Assembly: GCF_025244725.1 (NCBI RefSeq)
Contig: NZ_CP104203.1
Span: 1,116,001 to 1,180,000, forward strand
Length of the DNA: 64,000 nt
Origin: Chryseobacterium oranimense
Lineage (GTDB): Bacteria > Bacteroidota > Bacteroidia > Flavobacteriales > Weeksellaceae
Reading direction: 5' to 3'
Made by a program: the position numbers and the translations under genes. This document shows, one piece after another, positions 34,404 to 42,818 of the stretch; the first letter of the stretch is position 1, and each line of letters starts with the position of its first letter. The notes under the pieces were generated by a model. It made no database searches, had not been told where the DNA came from, and saw nothing but the letters and a program-made list of their open reading frames with translations.

Positions 34404-35429
34404 ATGAAGAAACTCATTTTAGGTATAGCCATCGTAGCTTCTGCTTTCGTTTTCGGTCAGAAGAATGATGTGAATGCCAAATTACAGGAAGCGAACAAAG
34501 CTGCAATGGATGCATATAATGCAAAAAATTATTCCGCTGCTGCGCCTAAGTTTGTAGAAGTTTATAACTTATTAAAGACAAACGGGCAGGATGATAAGAT
34601 TTATATGTATTATGCAGGGTTAAGCTATGCTTTGGCAAATAATACGGATGAATCCATCAAAATATATACAGATCTTGTTAATTCTGGTTTCACAGGTGTT
34701 CAGACAACATATACTGCAAAAGATAAAAAGTCCGGCCAGGTAATGAATCTGGATAAAGCTACCTGGGATCTGATGAAAAAGAATTCTGACTATTCAGACT
34801 TTAAAACAGAACAGACACCAAGCGTAGAACCGGAACTATATGAAACATTAACAACTTTGCTTCTGAATGCAAAGAAACCTAATGAAGCACTGGCCATCAT
34901 TGATAAAGGATTGGCAAAGTTTCCGAATAATGCTAAACTTAAGGATGCTCAGGGAACTGCCTATTTCGAATCCGGAAATACGGATAAATTCATTGGGACT
35001 CTTAAAGAACAGCTTGCTAAAAATCCTAATGATGCTACCAACTGGTATAATCTTGGAGTAATGCAGTCTAAGAACCCTGCTACAGTAGAAGATGCAGTAG
35101 CTTCATTCAAAAAAGCAATTGAAATCAAGCCTGACTTTGATAATGCTTATCAGAACCTTGTGTATACAATAATTGGTGACGATTCTAAAATCGTAGACCA
35201 GATCAATGCAACAAGAAAAGACAAGCCGGATGAAGCAACCAAACTGATCGATGCAAGAAAAGAAAGATTTGCCAAAGCACTTCCATATGCTGAAGGATGG
35301 TACAAAGCTGCTCCTGAAAATCTTGATGCGCTTACAGCATTGAAAGAGATCTATGTGGTAACAAAAAACATGGATAAGCTTAAAGATCTGAAAGCTAAGG
35401 AAGCTGAGCTTAAAGCAAAAGCAAAATAA
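34404..35429 (+). CDS. Secreted tetratricopeptide-repeat protein
   Basis: Encodes 341 residues with signal peptide MKKLILGIAIVASAFVFG before QKN. TPR-like helical pairs are visible at about residues 25-90 (AAMDAYNAKNYSAAAPKFVE, YYAGLSYALANNTDESIKIY) and 135-250 (LLNAKKPNEALAIIDKGLAK, WYNLGVMQSKNPATVEDAVA). The tail is Lys/Ala-rich. It is a periplasmic scaffold protein by this make-up; the partner is unknown. It follows gyrA by 28 bases and ends with a strong terminator. Confidence 0.88.
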   Translation: MKKLILGIAIVASAFVFGQKNDVNAKLQEANKAAMDAYNAKNYSAAAPKFVEVYNLLKTNGQDDKIYMYYAGLSYALANNTDESIKIYTDLVNSGFTGVQTTYTAKDKKSGQVMNLDKATWDLMKKNSDYSDFKTEQTPSVEPELYETLTTLLLNAKKPNEALAIIDKGLAKFPNNAKLKDAQGTAYFESGNTDKFIGTLKEQLAKNPNDATNWYNLGVMQSKNPATVEDAVASFKKAIEIKPDFDNAYQNLVYTIIGDDSKIVDQINATRKDKPDEATKLIDARKERFAKALPYAEGWYKAAPENLDALTALKEIYVVTKNMDKLKDLKAKEAELKAKAK

Positions 35430-35450
35430 TGATTTCTTAGCTGAATAATA

Positions 35451-35492
35451 AATAAAACCGGAGCATAACTGCTTCGGTTTTATTATTTTTTT
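35451..35492 (+). terminator. Rho-independent terminator
   Basis: AATAAAACCGGAGC pairs with GCTTCGGTTTTATT (one G-T pair) around ATAACT, then T residues. Confidence 0.88.
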
Positions 35493-35564
35493 AATCTGAA
35501 ATATAGCCCCGTTTTTTACCTTCATTATCCTGAAATTTCACCTTAAAAATTCTCTGTAATTCCG

Positions 35565-35572
35565 TATCTTTG
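35565..35572 (+). promoter_or_regulatory. -7 promoter box TATCTTTG
   Basis: Exact TAnnTTTG match 16 bases before the menB ATG. Confidence 0.6.
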
Positions 35573-35588
35573 AGAAAAATTTTACAAG

Positions 35589-36425
35589 ATGATCGAGTGG
35601 AAAACCGCCAAAGAATACGAAGATATTACCTATAAAAAATGTAATGGGGTAGCAAGAATTGCTTTCAACAGACCGGAAGTGAGAAATGCCTTCAGACCCA
35701 AAACCACTTCAGAACTGTATGATGCTTTTTATGATGCTTATGAAGATTCTTCAATAGGCGTTGTTTTGCTTTCAGGAGAAGGACCAAGTGCCAAAGACGG
35801 AGGCTGGGCTTTCTGCAGCGGAGGCGACCAGAAAGCAAGAGGTCATCAGGGATATGTAGGTGAAGATGGAAGACACCGCCTGAATATTCTTGAAGTGCAG
35901 CGTCTCATCCGTTTTATGCCAAAAGTTGTTATTGCGGTTGTTCCGGGATGGGCTGTCGGTGGCGGGCATTCACTTCATGTGGTTTGTGATCTTACTTTAG
36001 CGAGTAAAGAGCATGCTATTTTTAAGCAGACTGATGCTGATGTTACAAGCTTTGACGGTGGATACGGATCTGCATATCTTGCTAAAATGGTAGGTCAGAA
36101 AAAAGCCCGTGAAATATTCTTTTTAGGAAGAAACTATTCTGCCCAGGAAGCTTTGGATATGGGAATGGTGAATGCTGTAATTCCACATGCAGAATTAGAA
36201 GATACTGCCTACGAATGGGCTCAGGAAATATTGGCAAAATCCCCGACTTCCATCAGAATGCTGAAGTTCGCAATGAACCTTACAGATGACGGAATGGTTG
36301 GCCAGCAGGTATTTGCCGGAGAAGCAACCCGTTTGGCTTATATGACGGAAGAAGCTCAGGAAGGAAGAAATGCATTCCTGGAAAAAAGAAAACCGGACTT
36401 CGGAGAAAATCAGTGGATATCTTAA
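35589..36425 (+). CDS. menB: 1,4-Dihydroxy-2-naphthoyl-CoA synthase (MenB)
   Basis: A full-length 278-residue crotonase-fold enzyme that closes the naphthoate ring in menaquinone synthesis (o-succinylbenzoyl-CoA to DHNA-CoA). MenB hallmarks are FNRPEVRNAFRPKT, GGWAFCSGGDQKARG, the oxyanion loop PGWAVGGGHSLHVVCDLTLA and TSFDGGYGSAYLAKMVGQKK with the catalytic Asp/Tyr region, plus the C-terminal FLEKRKPDF. MenA follows 73 bases downstream, so the pair forms a small men cluster; flavobacteria use menaquinone (MK-6) as respiratory quinone. Confidence 0.97.
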   Translation: MIEWKTAKEYEDITYKKCNGVARIAFNRPEVRNAFRPKTTSELYDAFYDAYEDSSIGVVLLSGEGPSAKDGGWAFCSGGDQKARGHQGYVGEDGRHRLNILEVQRLIRFMPKVVIAVVPGWAVGGGHSLHVVCDLTLASKEHAIFKQTDADVTSFDGGYGSAYLAKMVGQKKAREIFFLGRNYSAQEALDMGMVNAVIPHAELEDTAYEWAQEILAKSPTSIRMLKFAMNLTDDGMVGQQVFAGEATRLAYMTEEAQEGRNAFLEKRKPDFGENQWIS

Positions 36426-36439
36426 AAATATAAATGATT

Positions 36440-36496
36440 ATTGATAAATAATGATTGATGTTATCATTTATCAACGATCACTTATCAATTATAAAT
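36440..36496. repeat. Inverted and dispersed AT-rich repeat upstream of menA
   Basis: TTGATAAATAATGA and TATCATTTATCAA form an imperfect inverted repeat, followed by ATCACTTATCAATTATAAAT (36477-36496) just before the menA start. The last 20-mer recurs with one change at 49893-49912. Confidence 0.6.
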
Positions 36497-36498
36497 AT

Positions 36499-37428
36499 AT
36501 GTCAGATTGGATTAAAGCCGCAAGGCTAAGAACTTTACCGCTTTCCTTAAGCGGGATTATTATGGGAGCCTTCATCGCAAAATGGAGACTTTATGGTGAA
36601 GGCGGAATATGGGACTGGAAAATTTTTGCTCTGGCACTTCTGGTAACACTTCTATACCAGATTTTATCAAACTATGCCAATGACTATGGAGATGGTGTAA
36701 AAGGTACGGATGCCAAAAGAATTAATGAAGCAGAATCCAGGGCAGTAGCTTCAGGAAAAATTACAGCAAAACAAATGAAAAATGCGGTGATTATTTTCTC
36801 TGTATTGTCGTTTATTGCTACACTTGGTTTGTTGTATGTTGCCTTCATTCCGGATTATATGAATGAATTTTATATTTTCATAGGACTGGGAGTAGCTTGT
36901 ATTTTAGCGGCAATTGGCTATACGGTTGGAAAAAAACCTTATGGATATATGGGATTGGGCGATCTTTTCGTATTTATCTTTTTCGGTTTGGTTTCGGTTT
37001 GTGGAAGTTATTTCCTGTTCACGAAAACGTTCAGCTGGGATATGTTATTACCGGGAACAGCAGTAGGAATGATGAGCATGGCAGTTCTCAATCTTAACAA
37101 TATGAGGGATATAGAAAGCGACAGACTATCCGGGAAAAACAGCTTTGCTTTGAGGATTGGGTTCAAAAATGCAATGATTTACGAAATGATCCTTTTACAG
37201 CTTCCTTTGATATTAATCCTTATATTTTTAGGGTTAAATGGATTTATACAGTCTCAGAATTACTATGTTTTCATCGTAATGATCCTACTGATTCCATTTT
37301 CCAAGCTCAGAAGAAAAATCATGTCTGTAAAAGAGCCTAAAGAACTGGATCCATTCCTGAAACAGGTGGGTATCCTTACTTTTACAATGGCAGTTCTTAC
37401 AGCGATAGGACTTAATTTCTTTAAATAA
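36499..37428 (+). CDS. menA: 1,4-Dihydroxy-2-naphthoate polyprenyltransferase (MenA)
   Basis: Encodes 309 residues from ATG 36499; the frame is open 16 codons further but that part is repeat DNA. MSDWIKAARLRTLPLSLSGI is the standard MenA start. The prenyl-diphosphate motif is NYANDYGDGVKGTD (about 62-75), the second Asp motif NNMRDIESDRLSGK (about 193-206). Eight to nine TM segments place it in the inner membrane, where it prenylates DHNA to demethylmenaquinone. It follows menB and precedes an SRPBCC gene by 11 bases. Confidence 0.95.
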   Translation: MSDWIKAARLRTLPLSLSGIIMGAFIAKWRLYGEGGIWDWKIFALALLVTLLYQILSNYANDYGDGVKGTDAKRINEAESRAVASGKITAKQMKNAVIIFSVLSFIATLGLLYVAFIPDYMNEFYIFIGLGVACILAAIGYTVGKKPYGYMGLGDLFVFIFFGLVSVCGSYFLFTKTFSWDMLLPGTAVGMMSMAVLNLNNMRDIESDRLSGKNSFALRIGFKNAMIYEMILLQLPLILILIFLGLNGFIQSQNYYVFIVMILLIPFSKLRRKIMSVKEPKELDPFLKQVGILTFTMAVLTAIGLNFFK

Positions 37429-37439
37429 ATTATCACGAT

Positions 37440-37886
37440 ATGAGTTCAGATATTTATGTTCAGGCACAGATGCTCATCAGAAAACCGGTTGAAGATGTTT
37501 TTGAAGCATTCATCAACCCTGAAATAACCACTAAATTCTGGTTTACGAAATCTACCGGAAAATTGGAGGAGGGTAAAACCATTACCTGGGAATGGGAAAT
37601 GTACAATGTAAAATCGAATGTCCTCGTGCATGAGATCATTCCTAATCAACTGATAAAAACAGAGTGGGGCGATCCTGCAGTACATGTGGATTATGAATTC
37701 AAAGAAATGGAGAAAGGAACTTTGGTTATTATTAAAAGCTATGGTTTCAGCCAGACGGGTGAAGATCTTTTAAAAATAATTAATGACAATACAGGCGGTT
37801 TTACAACAGTTTTAGACGGTTGTAAGGCTTATCTTGAACATGGAATCAAATTGAATTTAATTGAGGATAAATTTCCTGCAAAATAA
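37440..37886 (+). CDS. SRPBCC/AHSA1-domain protein
   Basis: Encodes 148 residues of the helix-grip (START/Bet v1) fold. VQAQMLIRKPVEDVFEAFINPEITTKFWF is the AHSA1-type N-terminus, here cited by its parts PVEDVFEAFINPE and TTKFWF; later WEWEMYNVKSNVLVHEI and YLEHGIKLNLIEDKF at the end. Such cytoplasmic proteins bind hydrophobic ligands; AHSA1-like ones are named for Hsp90 activators but bacterial roles are mostly unknown. It is 11 bases from menA and its stop overlaps the next start (TAATG), so it belongs to the men operon. Confidence 0.9.
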   Translation: MSSDIYVQAQMLIRKPVEDVFEAFINPEITTKFWFTKSTGKLEEGKTITWEWEMYNVKSNVLVHEIIPNQLIKTEWGDPAVHVDYEFKEMEKGTLVIIKSYGFSQTGEDLLKIINDNTGGFTTVLDGCKAYLEHGIKLNLIEDKFPAK

Positions 37887-38173
37887 TGAATATAGCTTTA
37901 AAAATAACTTCTTGTTTATCAATTATTTTAGCTTTATTTCTCACTTATATTTGTATTGATGAGTTACAAGATACTACATCGCTTTCTGAATTTAGTCTCT
38001 TACCTCTTTTAATTTTTATCGTTGTTATTGCAAATGCAGTCTGGGCTTTACTTTTACTAATTGGAAAGAAAAAATTACGAAGAGAATTTTTAATCCTTCA
38101 AATCTTTATTATTACACCGGTAAGCTTATTGTTGTATCAGATTCTTTTCAACTCAACAATTTCATGTACTTAA
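37886..38173 (+). CDS. Small membrane protein
   Basis: Encodes 95 residues with three hydrophobic segments (about 3-22, 36-58 and 68-88). ATG overlaps the previous stop by one base. The DNA is more AT-rich than its neighbours and the sequence has no motif I recognise; KKKLRRE marks a cytoplasmic loop. Translation coupling suggests it is real and co-expressed with the SRPBCC gene. Function unknown. Confidence 0.65.
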   Translation: MNIALKITSCLSIILALFLTYICIDELQDTTSLSEFSLLPLLIFIVVIANAVWALLLLIGKKKLRREFLILQIFIITPVSLLLYQILFNSTISCT

Positions 38174-38193
38174 TAAAAAAATAAATTAAAAAA

Positions 38194-38880
38194 ATGAAAA
38201 TACAATTTTTAGGACAAAACTGTTTTTTGTTTACATACAAAGACAAAACAATTTTAAGTGATCCTTTTTACAATTACAAAAAAGCAGAATCCGGCTTTGA
38301 TATAGCGGCTCAGAAAATAGATTATATCTTACTTACCCATGCTCATGGCGATCATATTGCCGATGTGGAAGAAGTATTACAGTTCCACCCGGAAGCAACA
38401 ATTATTGCTGTTCCAGAGATCTGTGCTTATTTTAAATCAGCCAAAAATAAAAACGATGTGAACTTAGGAGGATCGGCAAAAATCGACGATCTTAAAATTT
38501 CCATGGTACCGGCTCACCATACAAGTTCGTTCCCTGACGGAAGCTACGGAGGTGTTCCTGTGGGTTATATTTTCAGACTGCCTGAAGGGAAGAATATTTA
38601 TATGGCAGGAGATACCGGCGTAATGGCGGATATGGAGCTTTTCCCGAGACTTTTCGGAAATATAGACCTGTCTATCCTTCCTATCGGAAGTCATTACACG
38701 ATGTGTCCGAGAAAAGCATCTTTTGCAGCAGCAGAATTATTGAAGACTCCGAAAGTAATCGGTTGTCACTTTGATACGTTTCCTGCTATTGAAATTAACC
38801 ATGAAAGTGCATTAAAGCATTTTGCAGATAAAAATGTAGAACTTGTTCTTCCGAAACTGGGAGAGGAGTTTGAATTTTAA
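38194..38880 (+). CDS. Metallo-beta-lactamase-fold metal-dependent hydrolase (UPF0173-like)
   Basis: Encodes 228 residues. The metal motif THAHGDH is at H49-x-H51-x-D53-H54, further ligands are in PAHHTSS, AGDTGVM and GCHFDTFP, as in UPF0173 (YtkL-like) hydrolases. MKIQFLGQNCFLFTYKDKTI is the typical start. It is cytoplasmic and probably acts on a phosphodiester, lactone or thioester; the real substrate of the family is not known. It follows the small membrane protein by 20 bases and may end the menB-menA operon. Confidence 0.92.
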   Translation: MKIQFLGQNCFLFTYKDKTILSDPFYNYKKAESGFDIAAQKIDYILLTHAHGDHIADVEEVLQFHPEATIIAVPEICAYFKSAKNKNDVNLGGSAKIDDLKISMVPAHHTSSFPDGSYGGVPVGYIFRLPEGKNIYMAGDTGVMADMELFPRLFGNIDLSILPIGSHYTMCPRKASFAAAELLKTPKVIGCHFDTFPAIEINHESALKHFADKNVELVLPKLGEEFEF

Positions 38881-38986
38881 TAATGATGAAAGGTAATTGA
38901 AAAATTAGAATGGAAATGCTGAAAAGTATAGAAACAAAAAAAGATAATTTTCCAATTACCTTACTTCAACTTAAACCAAAAAAAAT

Positions 38987-39079
38987 GGCAAGCTACCTAA
39001 ATCACACCGCTACGACCAATTACCTTTGCTGTGTTCCCACCCTGGAGGATTCTCAGGAGCTGGTTGTTTAGGACTTGCC
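38987..39079 (-). ncRNA. ffs: Signal recognition particle RNA (4.5S-like)
   Basis: About 93 nt on the minus strand. The RNA begins GGCAAG and ends CUUGCC, which pair; CCUAAA/UUUAGG and ACCA/UGGU extend the rod. The apex reads CAGG-GUG-GGAA-CAC-AGCA: a GGAA tetraloop on a GUG/CAC stem flanked by the asymmetric CAGG/AGCA loop that binds Ffh M domain, equivalent to AGG-UCC-GGAA-GGA-AGCA of E. coli. A full promoter lies just upstream and a T tract (38978-38985 read on the minus strand) follows. The ends are estimated from the promoter and the closing stem. No tRNA or protein gene overlaps it. Confidence 0.93.
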
Positions 39080-39083
39080 GTTG

Positions 39084-39114
39084 CAAAGGTAGGAATATTT
39101 TATAAACTTCAAAA
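39084..39114 (-). promoter_or_regulatory. Promoter of SRP RNA
   Basis: Minus strand TTTTG (39110-39114), 18 bases, TACCTTTG (39084-39091). Transcription would start near 39079, matching the predicted RNA 5' end. Confidence 0.8.
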
Positions 39115-39211
39115 CATAATTAGAGAAAATTAGTCGAAAAAATGCAGCAATAAAGCTAAACGGCTGGAATTTAGTGCAATAATTTTTCAATTTTTTTCTA
39201 AAAAATCAAAC

Positions 39212-39811
39212 ATGACGAAAAGTCCATCAACATTAGGAATTTTACTTTTTATCGCTACAATGATCATCTTTTTTGTAGCTTATTACTTTTTCTCGGGAAT
39301 TAATTACTTTGATACCTCTTTGAAAATCAACGCATTTGTTCTTCCGATTTTATACGCGGGAGGTGCTTTCTGGTCTGTGAAATCTTTCTGGAACAAGAAC
39401 AGAGTGGTCACTTTTAAAGATGCGTTTTCAAGAGCGTTCATTCCGATGTTCATCGGGGGAATTCTTTCCATCTTCAGTATTTATGCTTTCCTTAATTTCG
39501 TGGATACGGATGCCAAAAAACTGCTGAACTACCAATATGTACAGAGACAGAAAACGGAGCTGGATACTGAATATCAGTCTGCAAGAAAGATTTTGAAACA
39601 TCAGAAAGATATTGATGAATTAGACAAAAAATACAAAGAAAGACTGCCAAGTTTTTCTCCTGAAGCCATTAAAGGAAAAGATATGCTTACGGCAAGTCAT
39701 TTTTCAGGATATTTTGCAGCAATTCTTATATTTTACGTAGTTTTGTCAGTGTTTTTTGGAGCATTTTTCAGAACAAGAACAGTGTACCAGGAAACAGAAA
39801 ATCAAGAATAA
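39212..39811 (+). CDS. DUF4199 membrane protein
   Basis: Encodes 199 residues with four likely TM segments: about 8-28, 38-58, 72-92 and 168-188. The long loop between TM3 and TM4 is charged and helical (QRQKTELDTEYQSARKILK). FKDAFSRAFIPMFIGGILS and the overall layout match DUF4199, a Bacteroidota family often encoded next to a GT2 glycosyltransferase and a dihydroorotase. The GT2 gene indeed follows 16 bases downstream, so they form an operon. Function unknown; perhaps a partner for the glycosyltransferase. Confidence 0.9.
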   Translation: MTKSPSTLGILLFIATMIIFFVAYYFFSGINYFDTSLKINAFVLPILYAGGAFWSVKSFWNKNRVVTFKDAFSRAFIPMFIGGILSIFSIYAFLNFVDTDAKKLLNYQYVQRQKTELDTEYQSARKILKHQKDIDELDKKYKERLPSFSPEAIKGKDMLTASHFSGYFAAILIFYVVLSVFFGAFFRTRTVYQETENQE

Positions 39812-39827
39812 TTTTTATTAAAATTAA

Positions 39828-40778
39828 ATGAATCTATCTATAGTTATTCCGTTATTAAACGAAGAAGACTCTTTGGAACAGCTTTTTTCAAGGATTGACA
39901 ATGTCTGTTATTCCAATAATCTGTCCTATGAAATCTGGTTTGTAGATGACGGAAGTACAGATTTGTCGTGGAGCATCATCGAAAATATGAAGGTTCAGCA
40001 CCCTCAGATCCACGCCATCAAATTTTCCAGAAACTATGGAAAATCACAAGCTCTTCATGCCGCTTTCGAAAGAACAAACGGGGAGGTGGTGATTACCATG
40101 GATGCTGATTTACAGGATTTTCCGGAAGAAATTCCTGAACTTTATAAAATGGTCACAGAAGACAATTATGATATCGTTTCAGGCTGGAAAAAGAAACGTT
40201 TTGACAACGTAATGACGAAAAATGTTCCGTCGAAACTCTTCAATGCAGCAGCAAGAAAAGTTTCAGGCGTTTACCTTCATGATTTCAACTGCGGCCTTAA
40301 AGCTTACAAAAGACAGGTGGTAAAATCTATCGATGTGTACGGAGATATGCACCGCTATATTCCTGTTTTAGCTGCCAATGCCGGATTCAGAAGAATTACC
40401 GAAAAAGAGGTTCAGCATCAGGCAAGACCTTACGGAACTTCAAAATTCGGGACCGAAAGATTTATCAGAGGTTTCCTGGATTTGGTAACGCTTTGGTTTG
40501 TCAGCAGATTTGGAGGAAGGCCGATGCATTTCTTTGGAGCCGTGGGAACAGTAATGTTTATTGTAGGATTTCTTTCTGCACTTTGGCTGGGAATTTCAAA
40601 ACTGATTGATGTCGCAAGAGGAATTTACGGACATCTGATCACAAACAATCCTTGGTTCTATATTGCTCTTACGATGATGATTATGGGAACGCTGCTTTTT
40701 ATAGCCGGATTCTTAGGAGAAATGATCATCAGAACGAATAGGGAACATAAGAACTACAATATTGATGAAGTGATTTAA
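39828..40778 (+). CDS. GT2 glycosyltransferase, dolichyl-phosphate-mannose-synthase-like
   Basis: Encodes 316 residues. The GT-A domain starts NLSIVIPLLNEEDSLEQLF with FVDDGSTDLSW at about 39-49 and the metal-binding DAD in TMDADLQDFPEEIPELY near residue 90. Two C-terminal TM segments (about 232-255 and 270-295) anchor it, as in GtrB/ArnC/PpsGT enzymes that make polyprenyl-phosphate sugars. Such lipid-linked sugars are donors for GT-C enzymes, two of which lie at 60-64 kb. It is in an operon with DUF4199 and a small membrane protein one base downstream. Confidence 0.93.
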   Translation: MNLSIVIPLLNEEDSLEQLFSRIDNVCYSNNLSYEIWFVDDGSTDLSWSIIENMKVQHPQIHAIKFSRNYGKSQALHAAFERTNGEVVITMDADLQDFPEEIPELYKMVTEDNYDIVSGWKKKRFDNVMTKNVPSKLFNAAARKVSGVYLHDFNCGLKAYKRQVVKSIDVYGDMHRYIPVLAANAGFRRITEKEVQHQARPYGTSKFGTERFIRGFLDLVTLWFVSRFGGRPMHFFGAVGTVMFIVGFLSALWLGISKLIDVARGIYGHLITNNPWFYIALTMMIMGTLLFIAGFLGEMIIRTNREHKNYNIDEVI

Positions 40779-40779
40779 T

Positions 40780-41172
40780 ATGGAACCTAAATTACCGAAA
40801 ATATATTCTAAACAAGCTATTTTAGGTTTTTCTATATTTATGTCAACTCTCTTTGGAGGCATTTTATTGTATCAAAATTTAATCAATGTTAAAAAGAAGA
40901 AAGAGGCTTATATTGTTCTGGGAATTTCAATATTGCTAACTATTATTAGTGTAATTATTGTAAATATACCCGAAAATCCTAAAAGTTATCTTGCATATGT
41001 ATGTGGGTTTGCAGGTGGAAGCTTGCTTTCAAACTATTTTGTTCCAAAATATTTTCCAAACGAAGAACAGTATCCTAAAAAAGAAATTTGGAACCCCTTG
41101 TTAATTGCTGTGATCATTACTGCAGCTTTCATTGTACTCATGGTGTATGCGGGATCACTTGAGAACTATTAA
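40780..41172 (+). CDS. Small four-TM membrane protein
   Basis: Encodes 130 residues with four hydrophobic segments (about 10-30, 40-58, 65-82 and 103-123). It starts one base after the GT2 stop, so it is translated together with the glycosyltransferase. KKKKEAYIVLGISILLTII and PENPKSYLAYVCGFAGGSLL are the more conserved-looking parts. I do not recognise the family. The DNA is more AT-rich than the GT2 gene. A flippase or assisting role for lipid-linked sugar is only a guess from position. Confidence 0.7.
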   Translation: MEPKLPKIYSKQAILGFSIFMSTLFGGILLYQNLINVKKKKEAYIVLGISILLTIISVIIVNIPENPKSYLAYVCGFAGGSLLSNYFVPKYFPNEEQYPKKEIWNPLLIAVIITAAFIVLMVYAGSLENY

Positions 41173-41215
41173 AATAAATGTGGATTAATAAGAATATAAA
41201 TTTTCACAAATAATA

Positions 41216-41254
41216 AAAATATCCCAATAGATTTGCTTTTTTGGGGTATTTTTT
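41216..41254 (+). terminator. Rho-independent terminator
   Basis: AATATCCCAA / TTGGGGTATT with one G-T pair and six T; ends the DUF4199-GT2 operon. Confidence 0.85.
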
Positions 41255-41325
41255 ATTATTGAAGTACACAGGTATTTTATGCCCTGAAGAATAAGTCTTT
41301 TAGAAATTTTAATCTTATTTTTGTA

Positions 41326-41530
41326 AGACAAACCGACTTGTAATAACAAAGTTGTTTAAGCTTTACAAACCACAAAAGTCACAAAAGCTTTCATTTTAAA
41401 ACACTTTAGTTCACCTAAGTAAGTTTAAAATGATTCCGAAGAAAAGTTCACATAAGATGAAAATCAAAGATTTCCCAAAACTTAGGTGTACTTCTTATGC
41501 ATAAAGCTTGACTCTAAAAAACTTAAGTGG
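41326..41530. repeat. Gene-free region with inverted repeats, likely a dispersed intergenic element
   Basis: Contains AGTTCACCTAAG (41408-41419) and its near complement CTTAGGTGTACT (41481-41492), CACAAAAG repeats at about 41371 and 41382, and CTTAAGTGGTTAAACC near 41522. No coding frame with a signal is seen between 41173 and 41635. The style (ACAAAAG, TTAAGTG words) is what I recall for repeats scattered through Chryseobacterium genomes; this needs a genome search. Confidence 0.45.
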
Positions 41531-41635
41531 TTAAACCTTTTATGGCTAAAAATAATTAATATAAAAGTTTATACAGCTTCAACTTATTGCAAAGATTTTC
41601 AATCACGGTTTTATATAAAATATTTTAAATTGATT

Positions 41636-42337
41636 ATGAAAAAAATATTGTACACATCCCTGCTTGTAGTGGCAGTTTCCTGCGGAAAAGTGTCTCCTAA
41701 AGGAAATATCGAAAGAAAAAATGTGGACGTTTCAGAATTCGTAAACCTGGATCTGGAAGGTAAATTTCGTGTTTTTTATGCCAGAGGACCTAAGAATTTT
41801 GTAGAGATTGAGACCTATCCGAATGTAGCTGATAATCTGGATGTGGACGTTGATGACAAAACCCTTTTCATCAAAGAAAAAAGAGGCACAAAAGGAGTGG
41901 ATTTCTACAATGTAACCATCTATTCAAAATATAATCTTGAAAAAATTGCCGTTGCAGATTCTGTAGAAATGAATATTTCGAGCGAAATTAAGACCGATAA
42001 TTTTAGGCTTAATTTAAAAAATTATGCTACTTTTATGGGTTCAGTGAACACGAGAAGAGCAGAAGTAGAGATGCGGAACAGAAGCAGGGCCAATTTTTTG
42101 GGACAAACCAAAAATGCAGTGATAAAAATCTCTGATACAGCAAGTCTGATTGCGCCTTACTGGAAAATAGAAAATCTGAATATTGATTCTAAAAACGGAA
42201 ATTATGCAGAAGTAAATGTAAAAGATTCTTTAAAAGGGAATATTCAGAATACAGCAAAATTTATTTATTATAACAATCCGATCCGTGCGTTTAAAATTGA
42301 TAAAACGACAAAGGTTGAGAATAAGAAACTGGAATGA
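41636..42337 (+). CDS. GIN-domain (DUF2807-like) lipoprotein
   Basis: Encodes 233 residues from ATG 41636; a frame open 50 codons upstream is repeat DNA with no start signal. MKKILYTSLLVVAVS precedes lipobox Cys16. The mature part begins KGNIERKNVDVSEF and continues with strands like NFVEIETYPNVADNLDVDVD and LEKIAVADSVEMNISSE, the putative auto-transporter adhesin head GIN domain (DUF2807), a right-handed beta-solenoid that packs short repeats. It is surface or periplasmic; the role in adhesion is suggested by the family name but unproven. Confidence 0.88.
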   Translation: MKKILYTSLLVVAVSCGKVSPKGNIERKNVDVSEFVNLDLEGKFRVFYARGPKNFVEIETYPNVADNLDVDVDDKTLFIKEKRGTKGVDFYNVTIYSKYNLEKIAVADSVEMNISSEIKTDNFRLNLKNYATFMGSVNTRRAEVEMRNRSRANFLGQTKNAVIKISDTASLIAPYWKIENLNIDSKNGNYAEVNVKDSLKGNIQNTAKFIYYNNPIRAFKIDKTTKVENKKLE

Positions 42338-42389
42338 TAAGAAGATGGGAGATGGAAGAAGGGAGTTATCACAAGAAAAAAACAAATAG

Positions 42390-42746
42390 ATGAGTTTTAA
42401 ATTTGAGAAATTGATTATATGGCAAAAATCTATGGATTTTGGAGAGGCTATTTTTAAATTGTCTCAAAGCTTTCCAAAAGATGAAGCTTTTAATCTGACT
42501 TCTCAGATAAGAAGGGCATCCGATTCTGTAGGGCTTAATATTTCGGAAGGAAGTATTTTACAGTCTAAACCAGAATTTAAAAAATTTCTTGGATATGCAA
42601 TCCGTTCTTTGGCTGAAACAGTAACTTGTCTTTACAAGGCAAAAAACCGGAATTATATTCCAGAAGAAGAATTTAAGATAATGTATAATGAAAGCTTTAT
42701 TTTAATGAATCAGATGATAGCATTTAGAAATCAACTAAGTGATTAA
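42390..42746 (+). CDS. Four-helix-bundle protein (S23 / 23S rRNA intervening-sequence type)
   Basis: Encodes 118 residues of the S23/IVP four-helix-bundle family: FEKLIIWQKSMDFGEAIFKL, then SFPKDEAFNLTSQIRRASDS, VGLNISEGS and FLGYAIRSLAETVTCLYKAK are its conserved helices. Relatives are found in intervening sequences of 23S rRNA genes and, as Avd, in diversity-generating retroelements, where a pentamer binds nucleic acid. Here it is free-standing, between repeats, with no reverse transcriptase or variable repeat nearby. Cytoplasmic. Nucleic-acid binding is expected from the family; the purpose here is unknown. Confidence 0.9.
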   Translation: MSFKFEKLIIWQKSMDFGEAIFKLSQSFPKDEAFNLTSQIRRASDSVGLNISEGSILQSKPEFKKFLGYAIRSLAETVTCLYKAKNRNYIPEEEFKIMYNESFILMNQMIAFRNQLSD

Positions 42747-42818
42747 GATTTAAAGTGATAGGCATTACCATCAATAAAAAGTGTAAGTTGAAATTTGATA
42801 TGGAGACAAAAACCTCTT

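Noticed and set aside
41486..41635. 50-codon N-terminal extension of the GIN-domain lipoprotein
   Set aside because: It would bury a clear lipoprotein signal peptide and is made of repeat-like DNA; the start is ATG 41636.
42390..42746. Diversity-generating retroelement built around the four-helix-bundle (Avd-like) gene
   Set aside because: No reverse transcriptase, template repeat or adenine-varied target repeat is found nearby.
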